NCBI GenBank assembly: GCA_030765645.1
Contig: JAVCCE010000015.1
Span: forward strand, 1-64,000
Source of the DNA: Candidatus Hinthialibacter antarcticus
GTDB taxonomy: Bacteria > Hinthialibacterota > Hinthialibacteria > Hinthialibacterales > Hinthialibacteraceae
DNA length: 64,000 bases
Direction: 5' to 3'
Below the pieces are notes generated by a model. The model was not told the DNA's origin, made no database searches, and saw only the letters and a program-made list of their open reading frames with translations. Shown here piece by piece: positions 8,473 through 16,141 of the stretch. Numbering within the stretch: the first letter of the stretch is position 1; each line of letters begins with the position of its first letter. The position numbers were made by a program, and so were the translations under genes.

Positions 8473-10161
8473 ATGTATTCATTCCGCAACATACCGGTCA
8501 TTAATTTAATAGCATCACTCATTCTTATCTCAGCGTTCGCCGTTCACGGCGATGACCGCGCCGACGGGTTCTATGATGTCACCGAACAATCCGGCGTCGA
8601 CTTCGTCCACACCGACGGCGCCAGCGAGCGCTACTTTCTCATCGAAACCGTCACCGCAGGCCTCGGCGCCTTCGACTATGACAACGACGGCGACATCGAC
8701 CTCTACTTCGTCAACGGCGCCGCTTTACCGGGACGCGAATTTGAGTCGCCGCCGGTCAACCGCCTCTACCGCAATGACGGCAACCTAAAGTTCACCGACG
8801 TGACCGAAGAATCGGGCGCGGGCGACTCCGGCTACGGCATGGGTTGCGTGATGGCTGATTATGACAACGACGGCGATCAGGATATCTTCGTCTCCAACTT
8901 CGGCGACGACGCTCTCTTACGCAACAACGGCGACGGCACGTTCTCCAATGTAACCCAACAAGCAGGCGTGAACGATCCGCGCGCCGGCGCCGGCAGCGTG
9001 TTCGCCGACTTCAACCATGACGGCTGGCTCGACTTGTTTGTTGCGAATTACGTCCACTGCCCCACCGACAAAGAAGAAACCTGCACCCGCCTCGGCGTCC
9101 GGCTCTATTGCGACCCCAGCACATTTGAAAACGTCTATCCGCCTCAACTCTCCAGCATGTATTTCAACAACGGCGACGGCGCGTTCCGCAACGTCAGCAA
9201 AGAGTCAGGCATCGAAAATTTTGAAGGCCGGGGCATGGGCGTCGCCGCCGCCGACTACGACAATGACGGCGATACCGACATCTATATTGCGAACGACGTG
9301 TCCGCCAATTTTTTGTGGACCAACAACGGCGAAGGCGTGTTTGAAGAAATGGGCATGTTCACCGGTGTCGCTTACGATCAACACGGGCGCGAACAAGGCA
9401 GCATGGGCTGCGATTGGGGCGATTTTGACGGCGACGGCTGGCAGGATGTCATCGTCACCAGTTACCAGCGACAATCCAACACGCTATACCGCAACACCCG
9501 CGACGGCGCATTCCAAGACGTCACCATCCCGGCGGGCATTCTCGAAGGCAGTATGGAAAACGTCAGTTGGGCGGCGCTGTTTTTTGATTACGACAACGAC
9601 GCCGACAATGATCTCTACATCGCCCACGGCCACTTGCAAGTGAATATAGAAGACCTCGAACCTGCGGTGCATTACAAAAGCCGCGACCAGTTATTTCAAA
9701 ATAATAAAGGCGCATTCACCGACGTCAGCCAATCCGCCGGGCCGGGCTTTCAGGTTCCACTCTCGACCCGCGGCGGCGTGTACGCCGACCTCGACAACGA
9801 CGGCGACCTCGACCTCGTCACCAATAATTCACGCGACCACGCGTTGGTGTTAGAGAACGTCCGCAATAACGGCAATGAATGGATCACCTTGAAACTACAG
9901 GGCAGCGACAGCAACCGCGACGCCATCGGCGCCCGCGTCACTGTGCGCGTGGGCGATCATGAACAACTGAAAGAAGTGCGGGCGGGCAGTAGTTATCAAA
10001 GCCATTACGATAACCGACTGCATTTTGGCTTGGGCAAAGAAAAAAGTATTGATGAGATCACAATCACCTGGCCCAGCGGCGCCGAGCAGACACACAAAAA
10101 CGTTCCATCAAAACGCTTCTATCTCATCAAAGAAAACGGCGGGATCAAGTCAATTCAATAA
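8473..10161 (+). CDS. Secreted FG-GAP/VCBS repeat protein with ASPIC/UnbV C-terminal domain
   Basis: From the ATG at 8473 the protein is 563 aa. It has a signal peptide (MYSFRNIPVINLIASLILIS...) and about seven FG-GAP/VCBS blades, each with a calcium-binding loop such as DYDNDGDIDLYF, DYDNDGDQDIFV or DLDNDGDLDLVT. It ends in an ASPIC/UnbV domain (NRDAIGARVTVRVGD...ITWPSGAEQTH). This is the CRTAC1-like architecture, an extracellular beta-propeller presumed to bind calcium and perhaps ligands or surfaces. The upstream in-frame extension to 8290 overlaps a dispersed repeat and lacks a signal peptide, so I rejected it. The nearest ribosome-site-like sequence is GGGG, 5 nt before the ATG. Family assignment is firm; the ligand is unknown. 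Confidence 0.93.
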   Translation: MYSFRNIPVINLIASLILISAFAVHGDDRADGFYDVTEQSGVDFVHTDGASERYFLIETVTAGLGAFDYDNDGDIDLYFVNGAALPGREFESPPVNRLYRNDGNLKFTDVTEESGAGDSGYGMGCVMADYDNDGDQDIFVSNFGDDALLRNNGDGTFSNVTQQAGVNDPRAGAGSVFADFNHDGWLDLFVANYVHCPTDKEETCTRLGVRLYCDPSTFENVYPPQLSSMYFNNGDGAFRNVSKESGIENFEGRGMGVAAADYDNDGDTDIYIANDVSANFLWTNNGEGVFEEMGMFTGVAYDQHGREQGSMGCDWGDFDGDGWQDVIVTSYQRQSNTLYRNTRDGAFQDVTIPAGILEGSMENVSWAALFFDYDNDADNDLYIAHGHLQVNIEDLEPAVHYKSRDQLFQNNKGAFTDVSQSAGPGFQVPLSTRGGVYADLDNDGDLDLVTNNSRDHALVLENVRNNGNEWITLKLQGSDSNRDAIGARVTVRVGDHEQLKEVRAGSSYQSHYDNRLHFGLGKEKSIDEITITWPSGAEQTHKNVPSKRFYLIKENGGIKSIQ

Positions 10162-10178
10162 AACAGCGGGTAATGATT

Positions 10179-10262
10179 CCAGCGCGGGTGCAACTCTGTG
10201 AGCGCCTGTGCAAAAGGGCATGAAAGCCCGCACCGAAGCGAGCAGAGATGTACCCGCGCTGG
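10179..10262 (+). repeat. Family-B long-hairpin repeat, complete copy
   Basis: The outer stem is CCAGCGCGGGTGCAACTCTG pairing with CAGAGATGTACCCGCGCTGG, 18 of 20 positions. The core GAGCGCCTGTGC...GAAAGCCCGCACCGAAGCGAG is shared with the other copies. It lies between the convergent stops of the FG-GAP gene and the TPR gene, where it could also end transcription. Confidence 0.87.
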
Positions 10263-10306
10263 TAAACCTTTTGCGCGAACAGATTGAGAATATTTCTGTG
10301 AGATAT

Positions 10307-11596
10307 CTATTGCTTTCGCCGCGAGAGCAACGCCTGATAGCGTTTTTTATAGACCGGATTGTTGGGCTCTAACCTGACGGCGTTCTGCATGGCGTCGATG
10401 CTTTCGTTGATGCGCCCGTTTATGTAAAAGAGGCGGCTCAGTAGATCATACGAAATCGCAGACGGGTCTAATTCCACCGCATCCTGAGAGAGCGACAAAG
10501 CAATCTTGGGGTCGCGACGCAAATTCACCAGACAATCAACCAACCCTCGCAATGCGTTCACATTGTCCGGCGTCAAACTGACAGCGCGTTGCAGAAACGG
10601 TTCCGCCTCGTCATAGCGTTTTTGCAGACCGAGTAACACTCCAAGCCGAAATGCGTATTCGCCGTTGTTGGGCTTTGTTTTCGTCAGCCAGCGTAATTGT
10701 GTTTCGACAAAGCGGTTTTCTTTACGCTCCATCGCTAGATTCACTGCCGTCAAGCGCGCATCTATATCATTGGGAGCCAGCGCAATTGCGGCGTCCAATT
10801 GGGCGATGGCGTCTTTATCTTTATCCAGTTCAAATAAAATCTGCGCCAGATCAAAATGGGTCGTCACTGCGGCGCGGCGCGCAGAAACGTCGTCGCTCAT
10901 TCGCGGCGCTTCATCAAAAGCGGTGTGTTCTTGCTTGCGCTTCTCCTGGAACTCCACCATCAGGGCTTTGGCGGCTTCCATGTCGCCCTGTTTTCGCGCA
11001 ATCTGCGCTTGCAAATAAATTGGCTCGGTATATTCATCGCTCTTTGAACGTAAGGTTTGGACCCATTGCAATGATTCGTCGAGTTTGTTCTGGTCGAACA
11101 AAATTCTCGCGGCGTAATACAAACTCGAAAACTCGCCCGGCGTTTCTTTTATACCCGTTTGAAAAACTTGCAATGCTTCATCAGGCCGGTTCAGGCGTTC
11201 CAAACTTAGCCCCAAACGCAAAAAACCTTTGGGGTATGCTGGACTCTCCAACACCGTCTTGCGATACCATTCAACGGCGTCTTCGTATTGGTGCAAATGA
11301 AAGTAGCAGTTAGCGATCATCCCCAAGAACAATGAGTTTCGGGGGTCCATCTCGAATGCCCGTTGAAACGCCTGCAACGAATCCTCATAGTGCACAGCGC
11401 GAAAATACGCCATGCCCCGGGCATACTCATACGCACTACTATCGCTGTCACCCGCAACTCCATCAATCTGCTTCAGCGTGTAATCCAACACGGTGGCGGG
11501 CGTGACGGATTCGGCGAACCCAGAGACGGCAATCGTCATAAAAATCAGCGATGCAAAGATGCACTTCATTTTCAGGTCATTCGCAAAAAATAACAT
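10307..11596 (-). CDS. Secreted TPR-repeat protein
   Basis: The product is about 430 aa, with a hydrophobic N-terminal signal (MKCIFASLIFMTIAVSGFA) and then at least nine tetratricopeptide repeats, for example GFLRLGLSLERLNRPDEALQ and EYAFRLGVLLGLQKRYDEAE. TPR arrays mediate protein contacts; nothing points to one partner. Starts are possible at GTG 11602, ATG 11596 and ATG 11569. The last gives the cleanest signal peptide, but none has a strong ribosome site. The gene begins 18 bp after the stop of the PhoD-like gene on the same strand, so an operon is likely. Confidence 0.85.
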   Translation of the reverse strand: MLFFANDLKMKCIFASLIFMTIAVSGFAESVTPATVLDYTLKQIDGVAGDSDSSAYEYARGMAYFRAVHYEDSLQAFQRAFEMDPRNSLFLGMIANCYFHLHQYEDAVEWYRKTVLESPAYPKGFLRLGLSLERLNRPDEALQVFQTGIKETPGEFSSLYYAARILFDQNKLDESLQWVQTLRSKSDEYTEPIYLQAQIARKQGDMEAAKALMVEFQEKRKQEHTAFDEAPRMSDDVSARRAAVTTHFDLAQILFELDKDKDAIAQLDAAIALAPNDIDARLTAVNLAMERKENRFVETQLRWLTKTKPNNGEYAFRLGVLLGLQKRYDEAEPFLQRAVSLTPDNVNALRGLVDCLVNLRRDPKIALSLSQDAVELDPSAISYDLLSRLFYINGRINESIDAMQNAVRLEPNNPVYKKRYQALLSRRKQ

Positions 11597-11614
11597 ATTC
11601 ACTCACTCGTCAAA

Positions 11615-14191
11615 CTAGAATTCAACAGGTATGGTTTTGTCTTGGTTTGGCTTGATCGCGTTCAAATGTTCAAACCGTTGCGTCTTGCCCATTTCCGGTT
11701 CGCCAATTTCAACGGTGTATGAGCCTTCTGTGAAAATTTTAGGCCGGAACGACGCCCCTTTGATGCGAATCGCGTAGACCAGTTCTCCATTCGATTCATT
11801 CAATACGCGAAACACCGGGTCGCGCATTCCCTTCACATCGAAGGTCGGAAGATGGCCCCAGGCCTTTCGCCCGTATTGATCAAACTGGTGTACCGTAATC
11901 GGCCAGCCGGGATATTGCCCCTGGTTTCCGTCCGCCGGGTTTGAATAGCGCGGCCAACATTCCATGGTGATCGTACGGTCGGCCTTATTGAATTTTACGA
12001 TGCCGTATCCGGTGGCGCGGTCATAGAGAATCTTCGGTTCGCGTCCCGTGTAATGCGGGTTTGAAACCGCATGGACTGTCATGCGGTTACCGAAGCCGTC
12101 TTTGTAATCGCCCGTATAGTTTGGCTCGCCCGGTTTATGGTTGCCGCCCGTCTGCGGCGGGAACCAACGCCGGGGAAACACGTTCGCCGCAGCGGGAACG
12201 CAAAACGCATACGGCGCGTCGTTCCAATCATCAATCCCATATTGAATGACGCTGCCCAAATGCTGATCGCCCGCGAGGTGGAAAGCATAGCCGCGTTGCA
12301 GTTCGCGCAGCGCTTTGTTGCGCCCGGTTTGGGGCCAGCCGTTTGAATCCATATCTGCGACGGCCTTATCGCCCTCGGCATATTCGCCCGGCGGCAAGAT
12401 ACGCAACGTGGGGACGACATTGTCTTGCATGGCGCTTGCGGGCAGCGTGGCGACGTTTGCGAAAATGGTTTGAGAAATCACGCATTTCATTTCTACGCCG
12501 GGCCGCCATGTCCCCGCCCAGTCGCGTAGAAACGAAAGTTGACGGTCGCCCAATAACACCGCGCCGGGCGCGTCGCCCTGAGTCGGAGCGTCGAAGTCTT
12601 TGTTTTGCGCCCAACCGTTTGTCACTTGCGCTTGCGGAAGCATGACAGTCGGCGACGATTTAAACTTGCGGTCTTCAATCACGGCAAAACTGACGCCGCC
12701 GTAATCCATCTCGCCGTAATAAACGCCGATATTTTGTTGAACGGGCGCCGGATCATACGCGTCGGGATGATGGCTGGTTTGCGTTCGTTCCACCATTCTC
12801 ACCCACTCGGCGGGCATGGTGTATCCGCCGCTGTCTTGCCCCGGTTTGCCAACGCCTACGGCTTTTTTTCCTTCCATGCCCCAGATGTTGCCGTGATACA
12901 CATCATGGTCGTCGGGCAGACAAACGCTGGGGCGGTCTTTCATCAATTCGCCATACGACCATCCCAATAAATACCATTTTCTCAAATAGTCTATTGACGC
13001 TTTATCGAGAGGGCTGCGCTGTACGCCATAGCCCGCCACGCCTTCATATATCTGGTCGCCGGTAAACGCCAGCACGTCAGGATTATGGACGCGCAAAAAT
13101 TCGATCATTTCTTCGTTAGGAAAACCAAAATCATTATTGCCGGTGAAACCCGCAACGACCAACGTATCTTGATCAAGCGGTTCTTTGCGAACCACGCCTT
13201 CATAATAAAAATCTCTGTCTTCACCCTTGTTCGAGCGCATGAAATAGGCGACGCGATAGGGAACGTCGCTCGAAGCGTCCCAGTTTTCAATACGAAACGT
13301 CGCGGTACGCGCCATCGGGTCAATTAACGCTTGAGCGATCTCGTTCCATTCAGAGCCAGACTTGGTTTGCAAGCGCGCCGGCTGCGCGTCGTTCGCGCCG
13401 ATGGGCGGCATTTGAGCGGTCATTTTTAATACGCCGCGATGAAGGGTGTATTGCGTGAAGAGCACCGGGCCAAACGCGCGATCAGGGTTCGCATCCACCT
13501 TGGCGCCGTTGATCGTCCAGTCGTCAAACCAGAAGCGCACATCCCCCGGGTTGGCTTTCTCTTTCGTCGCGGGATTTTTATGATTCACCAGCGCGAGACT
13601 GGCGTGTAGGCGCTCCGCCAACACGCCAGTTCGACGAAAGGTTGAAATCTTCTCCCCCGTTTTTGGGTTCAACGCAGTGATCGCGACCGAATAATCTTGA
13701 TTATAAGGTTGAACGGATACCTCTAAAATCGTATCTTCAAAATTGATGCGCGAGACGGGGCCGCTGGCCTCATGGTCGCCAATGCACAGTTGCCCGTTTG
13801 AAGCGATTCCAACTCGAAGCCCCCGCCCGAACACGGCGCGGCGGCGGTAGTCGCCGATGGGGGTTTGTGCGCCGACCAAAAATCCCACCCAGCCGTCCGC
13901 CAGATTGTCATCCAAGTAGCCAAGCCTGACGCTCATGGTGAAACCTTCGGTTCGGTCTGAGAGTTCACGCGTCAACACATGCACATTTCGATTGGGGCCT
14001 CCCGCAACGCATTCGAGACGGCCATTGGCGACTTGCCAGTCTTGCAAGCGGTTCGCCCAAAATTCCGGCCCGGCCCAAACACGCTCAATGCCGTCCGCCC
14101 AAGCAGCGTTAAAAGGTTCGGCGTTCGTTAGAGCAGGCGTTAAGCAAAGCAAAAAAAGCGCGGTAAAAAATCCACGAGAATTCGACAACAT
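11615..14191 (-). CDS. PhoD-like metallophosphoesterase with N-terminal lectin-like extension
   Basis: The 858-aa exported protein (signal MLSNSRGFFTALFLLCLTPA) has metallophosphoesterase motifs in its second half: LAFTGDQIYEG, LPDDHDVYHGN, FAVIEDRKFKSS and HLAGDQHLGSV, typical of alkaline phosphatase D-type enzymes. These use a binuclear metal site to cleave phosphodiesters or monoesters. About 240 residues before the catalytic part (WQVANGRLECVAGG, then GFTMSVRLGYLDDNLADGW) resemble a concanavalin-like sandwich and make the protein much longer than a standard PhoD. GAGGAG lies 8 nt before the ATG. It is followed after about 20 bp by the TPR gene and is divergent from the sulfatase. Substrate unknown. 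Confidence 0.9.
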   Translation of the reverse strand: MLSNSRGFFTALFLLCLTPALTNAEPFNAAWADGIERVWAGPEFWANRLQDWQVANGRLECVAGGPNRNVHVLTRELSDRTEGFTMSVRLGYLDDNLADGWVGFLVGAQTPIGDYRRRAVFGRGLRVGIASNGQLCIGDHEASGPVSRINFEDTILEVSVQPYNQDYSVAITALNPKTGEKISTFRRTGVLAERLHASLALVNHKNPATKEKANPGDVRFWFDDWTINGAKVDANPDRAFGPVLFTQYTLHRGVLKMTAQMPPIGANDAQPARLQTKSGSEWNEIAQALIDPMARTATFRIENWDASSDVPYRVAYFMRSNKGEDRDFYYEGVVRKEPLDQDTLVVAGFTGNNDFGFPNEEMIEFLRVHNPDVLAFTGDQIYEGVAGYGVQRSPLDKASIDYLRKWYLLGWSYGELMKDRPSVCLPDDHDVYHGNIWGMEGKKAVGVGKPGQDSGGYTMPAEWVRMVERTQTSHHPDAYDPAPVQQNIGVYYGEMDYGGVSFAVIEDRKFKSSPTVMLPQAQVTNGWAQNKDFDAPTQGDAPGAVLLGDRQLSFLRDWAGTWRPGVEMKCVISQTIFANVATLPASAMQDNVVPTLRILPPGEYAEGDKAVADMDSNGWPQTGRNKALRELQRGYAFHLAGDQHLGSVIQYGIDDWNDAPYAFCVPAAANVFPRRWFPPQTGGNHKPGEPNYTGDYKDGFGNRMTVHAVSNPHYTGREPKILYDRATGYGIVKFNKADRTITMECWPRYSNPADGNQGQYPGWPITVHQFDQYGRKAWGHLPTFDVKGMRDPVFRVLNESNGELVYAIRIKGASFRPKIFTEGSYTVEIGEPEMGKTQRFEHLNAIKPNQDKTIPVEF

Positions 14192-14250
14192 GTTAAAATC
14201 TCCTCAAATGATGATTCCGTAAGCATTCACTATACAAAACGCTCAATCGC

Positions 14251-14281
14251 TTGACTATCCATATCGTGTTTTTCGTATTAT
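14251..14281 (+). promoter_or_regulatory. Possible sigma70-like promoter for the sulfatase gene
   Basis: TTGACT at 14251-14256 and TATTAT at 14276-14281 resemble -35 and -10 boxes, but the spacer is 19 bp, longer than ideal. The site lies in the AT-rich gap between the divergent PhoD-like and sulfatase genes. Confidence 0.3.
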
Positions 14282-14324
14282 ATTTTGTTCATAGAATAGA
14301 ACCGCGCAAACAATAGAGGGCTTG

Positions 14325-15803
14325 ATGTCTCAGATGAACCGCCGCCGTTTTCTTCAAACCACCGCCGCAACAACGGCGGGCTTGGGCGCATGTGCGCACA
14401 TGGAGAGCAGAAGCGGTTCCGCCCAATCCAACCCCAACATTATATTAATTGTCGCAGATGACCTCGGTTATAACGAACTCGGCTGCTTCGGGCAAACAAA
14501 AATCCAAACGCCCAACCTCGATAAACTAGCGGCGGACGGGATGCGCTTCACCCAGTTTTATTGCGGACAAGCAGTCTGTGCGCCCAGCCGTTGCGTCTTG
14601 ATGACGGGCAAACACACCGGGCATTCCTACATTCGCAATAATAAAGAAGCCAAGCCCGAGGGGCAGTTCCCCATTCCAGCCGACACTTTCACCATCGCCA
14701 AAATGCTGAAACAACAAGGTTATGCCACAGCCGCTATCGGCAAATGGGGGCTGGGGCCTCCCGGCTCAAGCGGCGACCCGGCGAAACAAGGCTTCGACTT
14801 GTTTTTCGGGTATAACTGCCAACGCAACGCTCACAATTATTATCCAGAATATCTCTACCGAAACGCAGAGCGCGTGCCCCTGCCCGGCAACGACCGAACA
14901 CTCACAGGAGAACATTTCGCCCCCGACCTGATGTTGGACGAAGCGCTTAACTTTATTGACGATAACAAGAAGGCGCCGTTCTTTTTGTATTACCCGACGC
15001 CCGTGCCTCACCTGGCCTTGCAAGCGCCGGAAGATTCGATCGCGCAGTACAAAGGCCAGTGGGACGACCCGCCTTATGACGGCAAAGGCGGAGGCTACCT
15101 GCCCCATGAAACCCCGCGCGCCTGTTACGCCGCCATGATTACCCGCATGGACCGCGATATTGGACGCATCCTGTCGCGGGTCGAAAAACACGGTCTCGAC
15201 GAAAACACGCTCATAATCTTTTCCAGCGATAATGGCGCGACCTATCTTAAAGGGCCCGATGTGGAGTTTTTTGAAAGCAACAAACCCCTGCGCGCTTACA
15301 AAGGCTCTCTTTATGAGGGTGGAATCCGCGTCCCCACCATCGCCCGCTGGACAGGCAAGATCAAACCCGGCAGCGTCTCCAACCACCTCGGCGCGTTTTG
15401 GGACATCCTACCCACTATTGCCGACGTGACGAACAGTGAAACTCCCGACGATATAGATGGAATCAGCATCGCCCCGGCTTTGTTCGAAGATGGAATTCAA
15501 CCACAACACGAATCCCTCTATTGGGAGTTCCCCGCCTATGGCGGCCAGCAAGCCTTGCGTATGGGCGACTGGAAAACCGTGCGGCAAAACCTGATGCGCA
15601 AAAACGGCGACCAATCTACACAATTATATAATCTTGCCAACGACATCGGCGAAACGACCAATTTGGCAAGCGTTTATCCCAATGTTGTCAAAAAAATGGA
15701 AGACCTGATGGAATCGGCAAGAACGCCCTCTCCCGAATTTCCTTTTCCCACACTCGACCACCTAAACAAAAAGTTACAACCACAACGATATCTACTCAAA
15801 TAA
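14325..15803 (+). CDS. Sulfatase, formylglycine (Cys) type, Tat-exported and probably a lipoprotein
   Basis: The 492-aa product has the sulfatase signature C85-A-P-S-R89 (C-x-P-S-R), whose Cys would be converted to formylglycine by a maturase not seen here. It also has the metal-binding ADDLGYNELGCFG near residue 45, GKWGLG, and FSSDNGA. The N-terminus carries a Tat motif (NRRRFLQTTAATTAGLGAC) ending in L-G-A-C, a plausible lipobox, so a Tat-exported lipoprotein is likely. Family members remove sulfate esters from polysaccharides. I chose the ATG at 14325 because AGAGGG lies 4 nt before it; a TTG one codon earlier is less likely. Its neighbours fit degradation of sulfated polymers. Confidence 0.94.
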   Translation: MSQMNRRRFLQTTAATTAGLGACAHMESRSGSAQSNPNIILIVADDLGYNELGCFGQTKIQTPNLDKLAADGMRFTQFYCGQAVCAPSRCVLMTGKHTGHSYIRNNKEAKPEGQFPIPADTFTIAKMLKQQGYATAAIGKWGLGPPGSSGDPAKQGFDLFFGYNCQRNAHNYYPEYLYRNAERVPLPGNDRTLTGEHFAPDLMLDEALNFIDDNKKAPFFLYYPTPVPHLALQAPEDSIAQYKGQWDDPPYDGKGGGYLPHETPRACYAAMITRMDRDIGRILSRVEKHGLDENTLIIFSSDNGATYLKGPDVEFFESNKPLRAYKGSLYEGGIRVPTIARWTGKIKPGSVSNHLGAFWDILPTIADVTNSETPDDIDGISIAPALFEDGIQPQHESLYWEFPAYGGQQALRMGDWKTVRQNLMRKNGDQSTQLYNLANDIGETTNLASVYPNVVKKMEDLMESARTPSPEFPFPTLDHLNKKLQPQRYLLK

Positions 15804-16014
15804 ACAAAAAAGGCGCCGCAGCGCTCGCAAATCTTACGAAACGCCTAACATCCGCTTGAATAATACAAAAATACATGCGAGAATAAATTCTTGAGCATTA
15901 GATTTCTATTTATTTTAATAGTCACCCAATTGACTATGTTGTTTACTCTGAGGGGAGGTGGTCGTTCAAGTAATGGATCTAAACGTCGTCTTAAGCAGTT
16001 AATTGTTTCGGGGA

Positions 16015-16099
16015 GGAGCAATTCTGTGGGATTTTTTATTTAATCCATTTTTCTCTTATCTCAATTATATTTTGCAACCCACTTTTTATTGATTGCTCC
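16015..16099 (+). promoter_or_regulatory. Long-range inverted repeat in the leader of the 860-aa secreted protein gene
   Basis: GGAGCAAT at 16015-16022 can pair with ATTGCTCC at 16092-16099. Inside it GTGGG at 16026-16030 can pair with CCCAC at 16078-16082, closing an AT-rich loop of about 47 nt. It ends some 40 bp before a very strong ribosome site (AGGGAGG, 5 nt from the ATG). The rest of the 338-bp gap 15804-16141 holds no gene I can support. No known riboswitch class is recognised. Confidence 0.4.
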
Positions 16100-16141
16100 A
16101 ATTAATATCTAAAATCTGTCACATACCTCAGGGAGGTTTTT

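Noticed and set aside
9017..9643. 208-aa frame inside the FG-GAP gene
   Set aside because: A Thr/Ala/Ser-rich shadow produced by the repeated GAC/GGC codons of the true gene.
14766..15386. 206-aa minus-strand frame opposite the sulfatase
   Set aside because: Antisense shadow of conserved sulfatase codons; no recognisable domain.
15951..16020. Known riboswitch (cobalamin, c-di-GMP, TPP)
   Set aside because: The GGGGAGG tracts do not come with the conserved cores of those classes.
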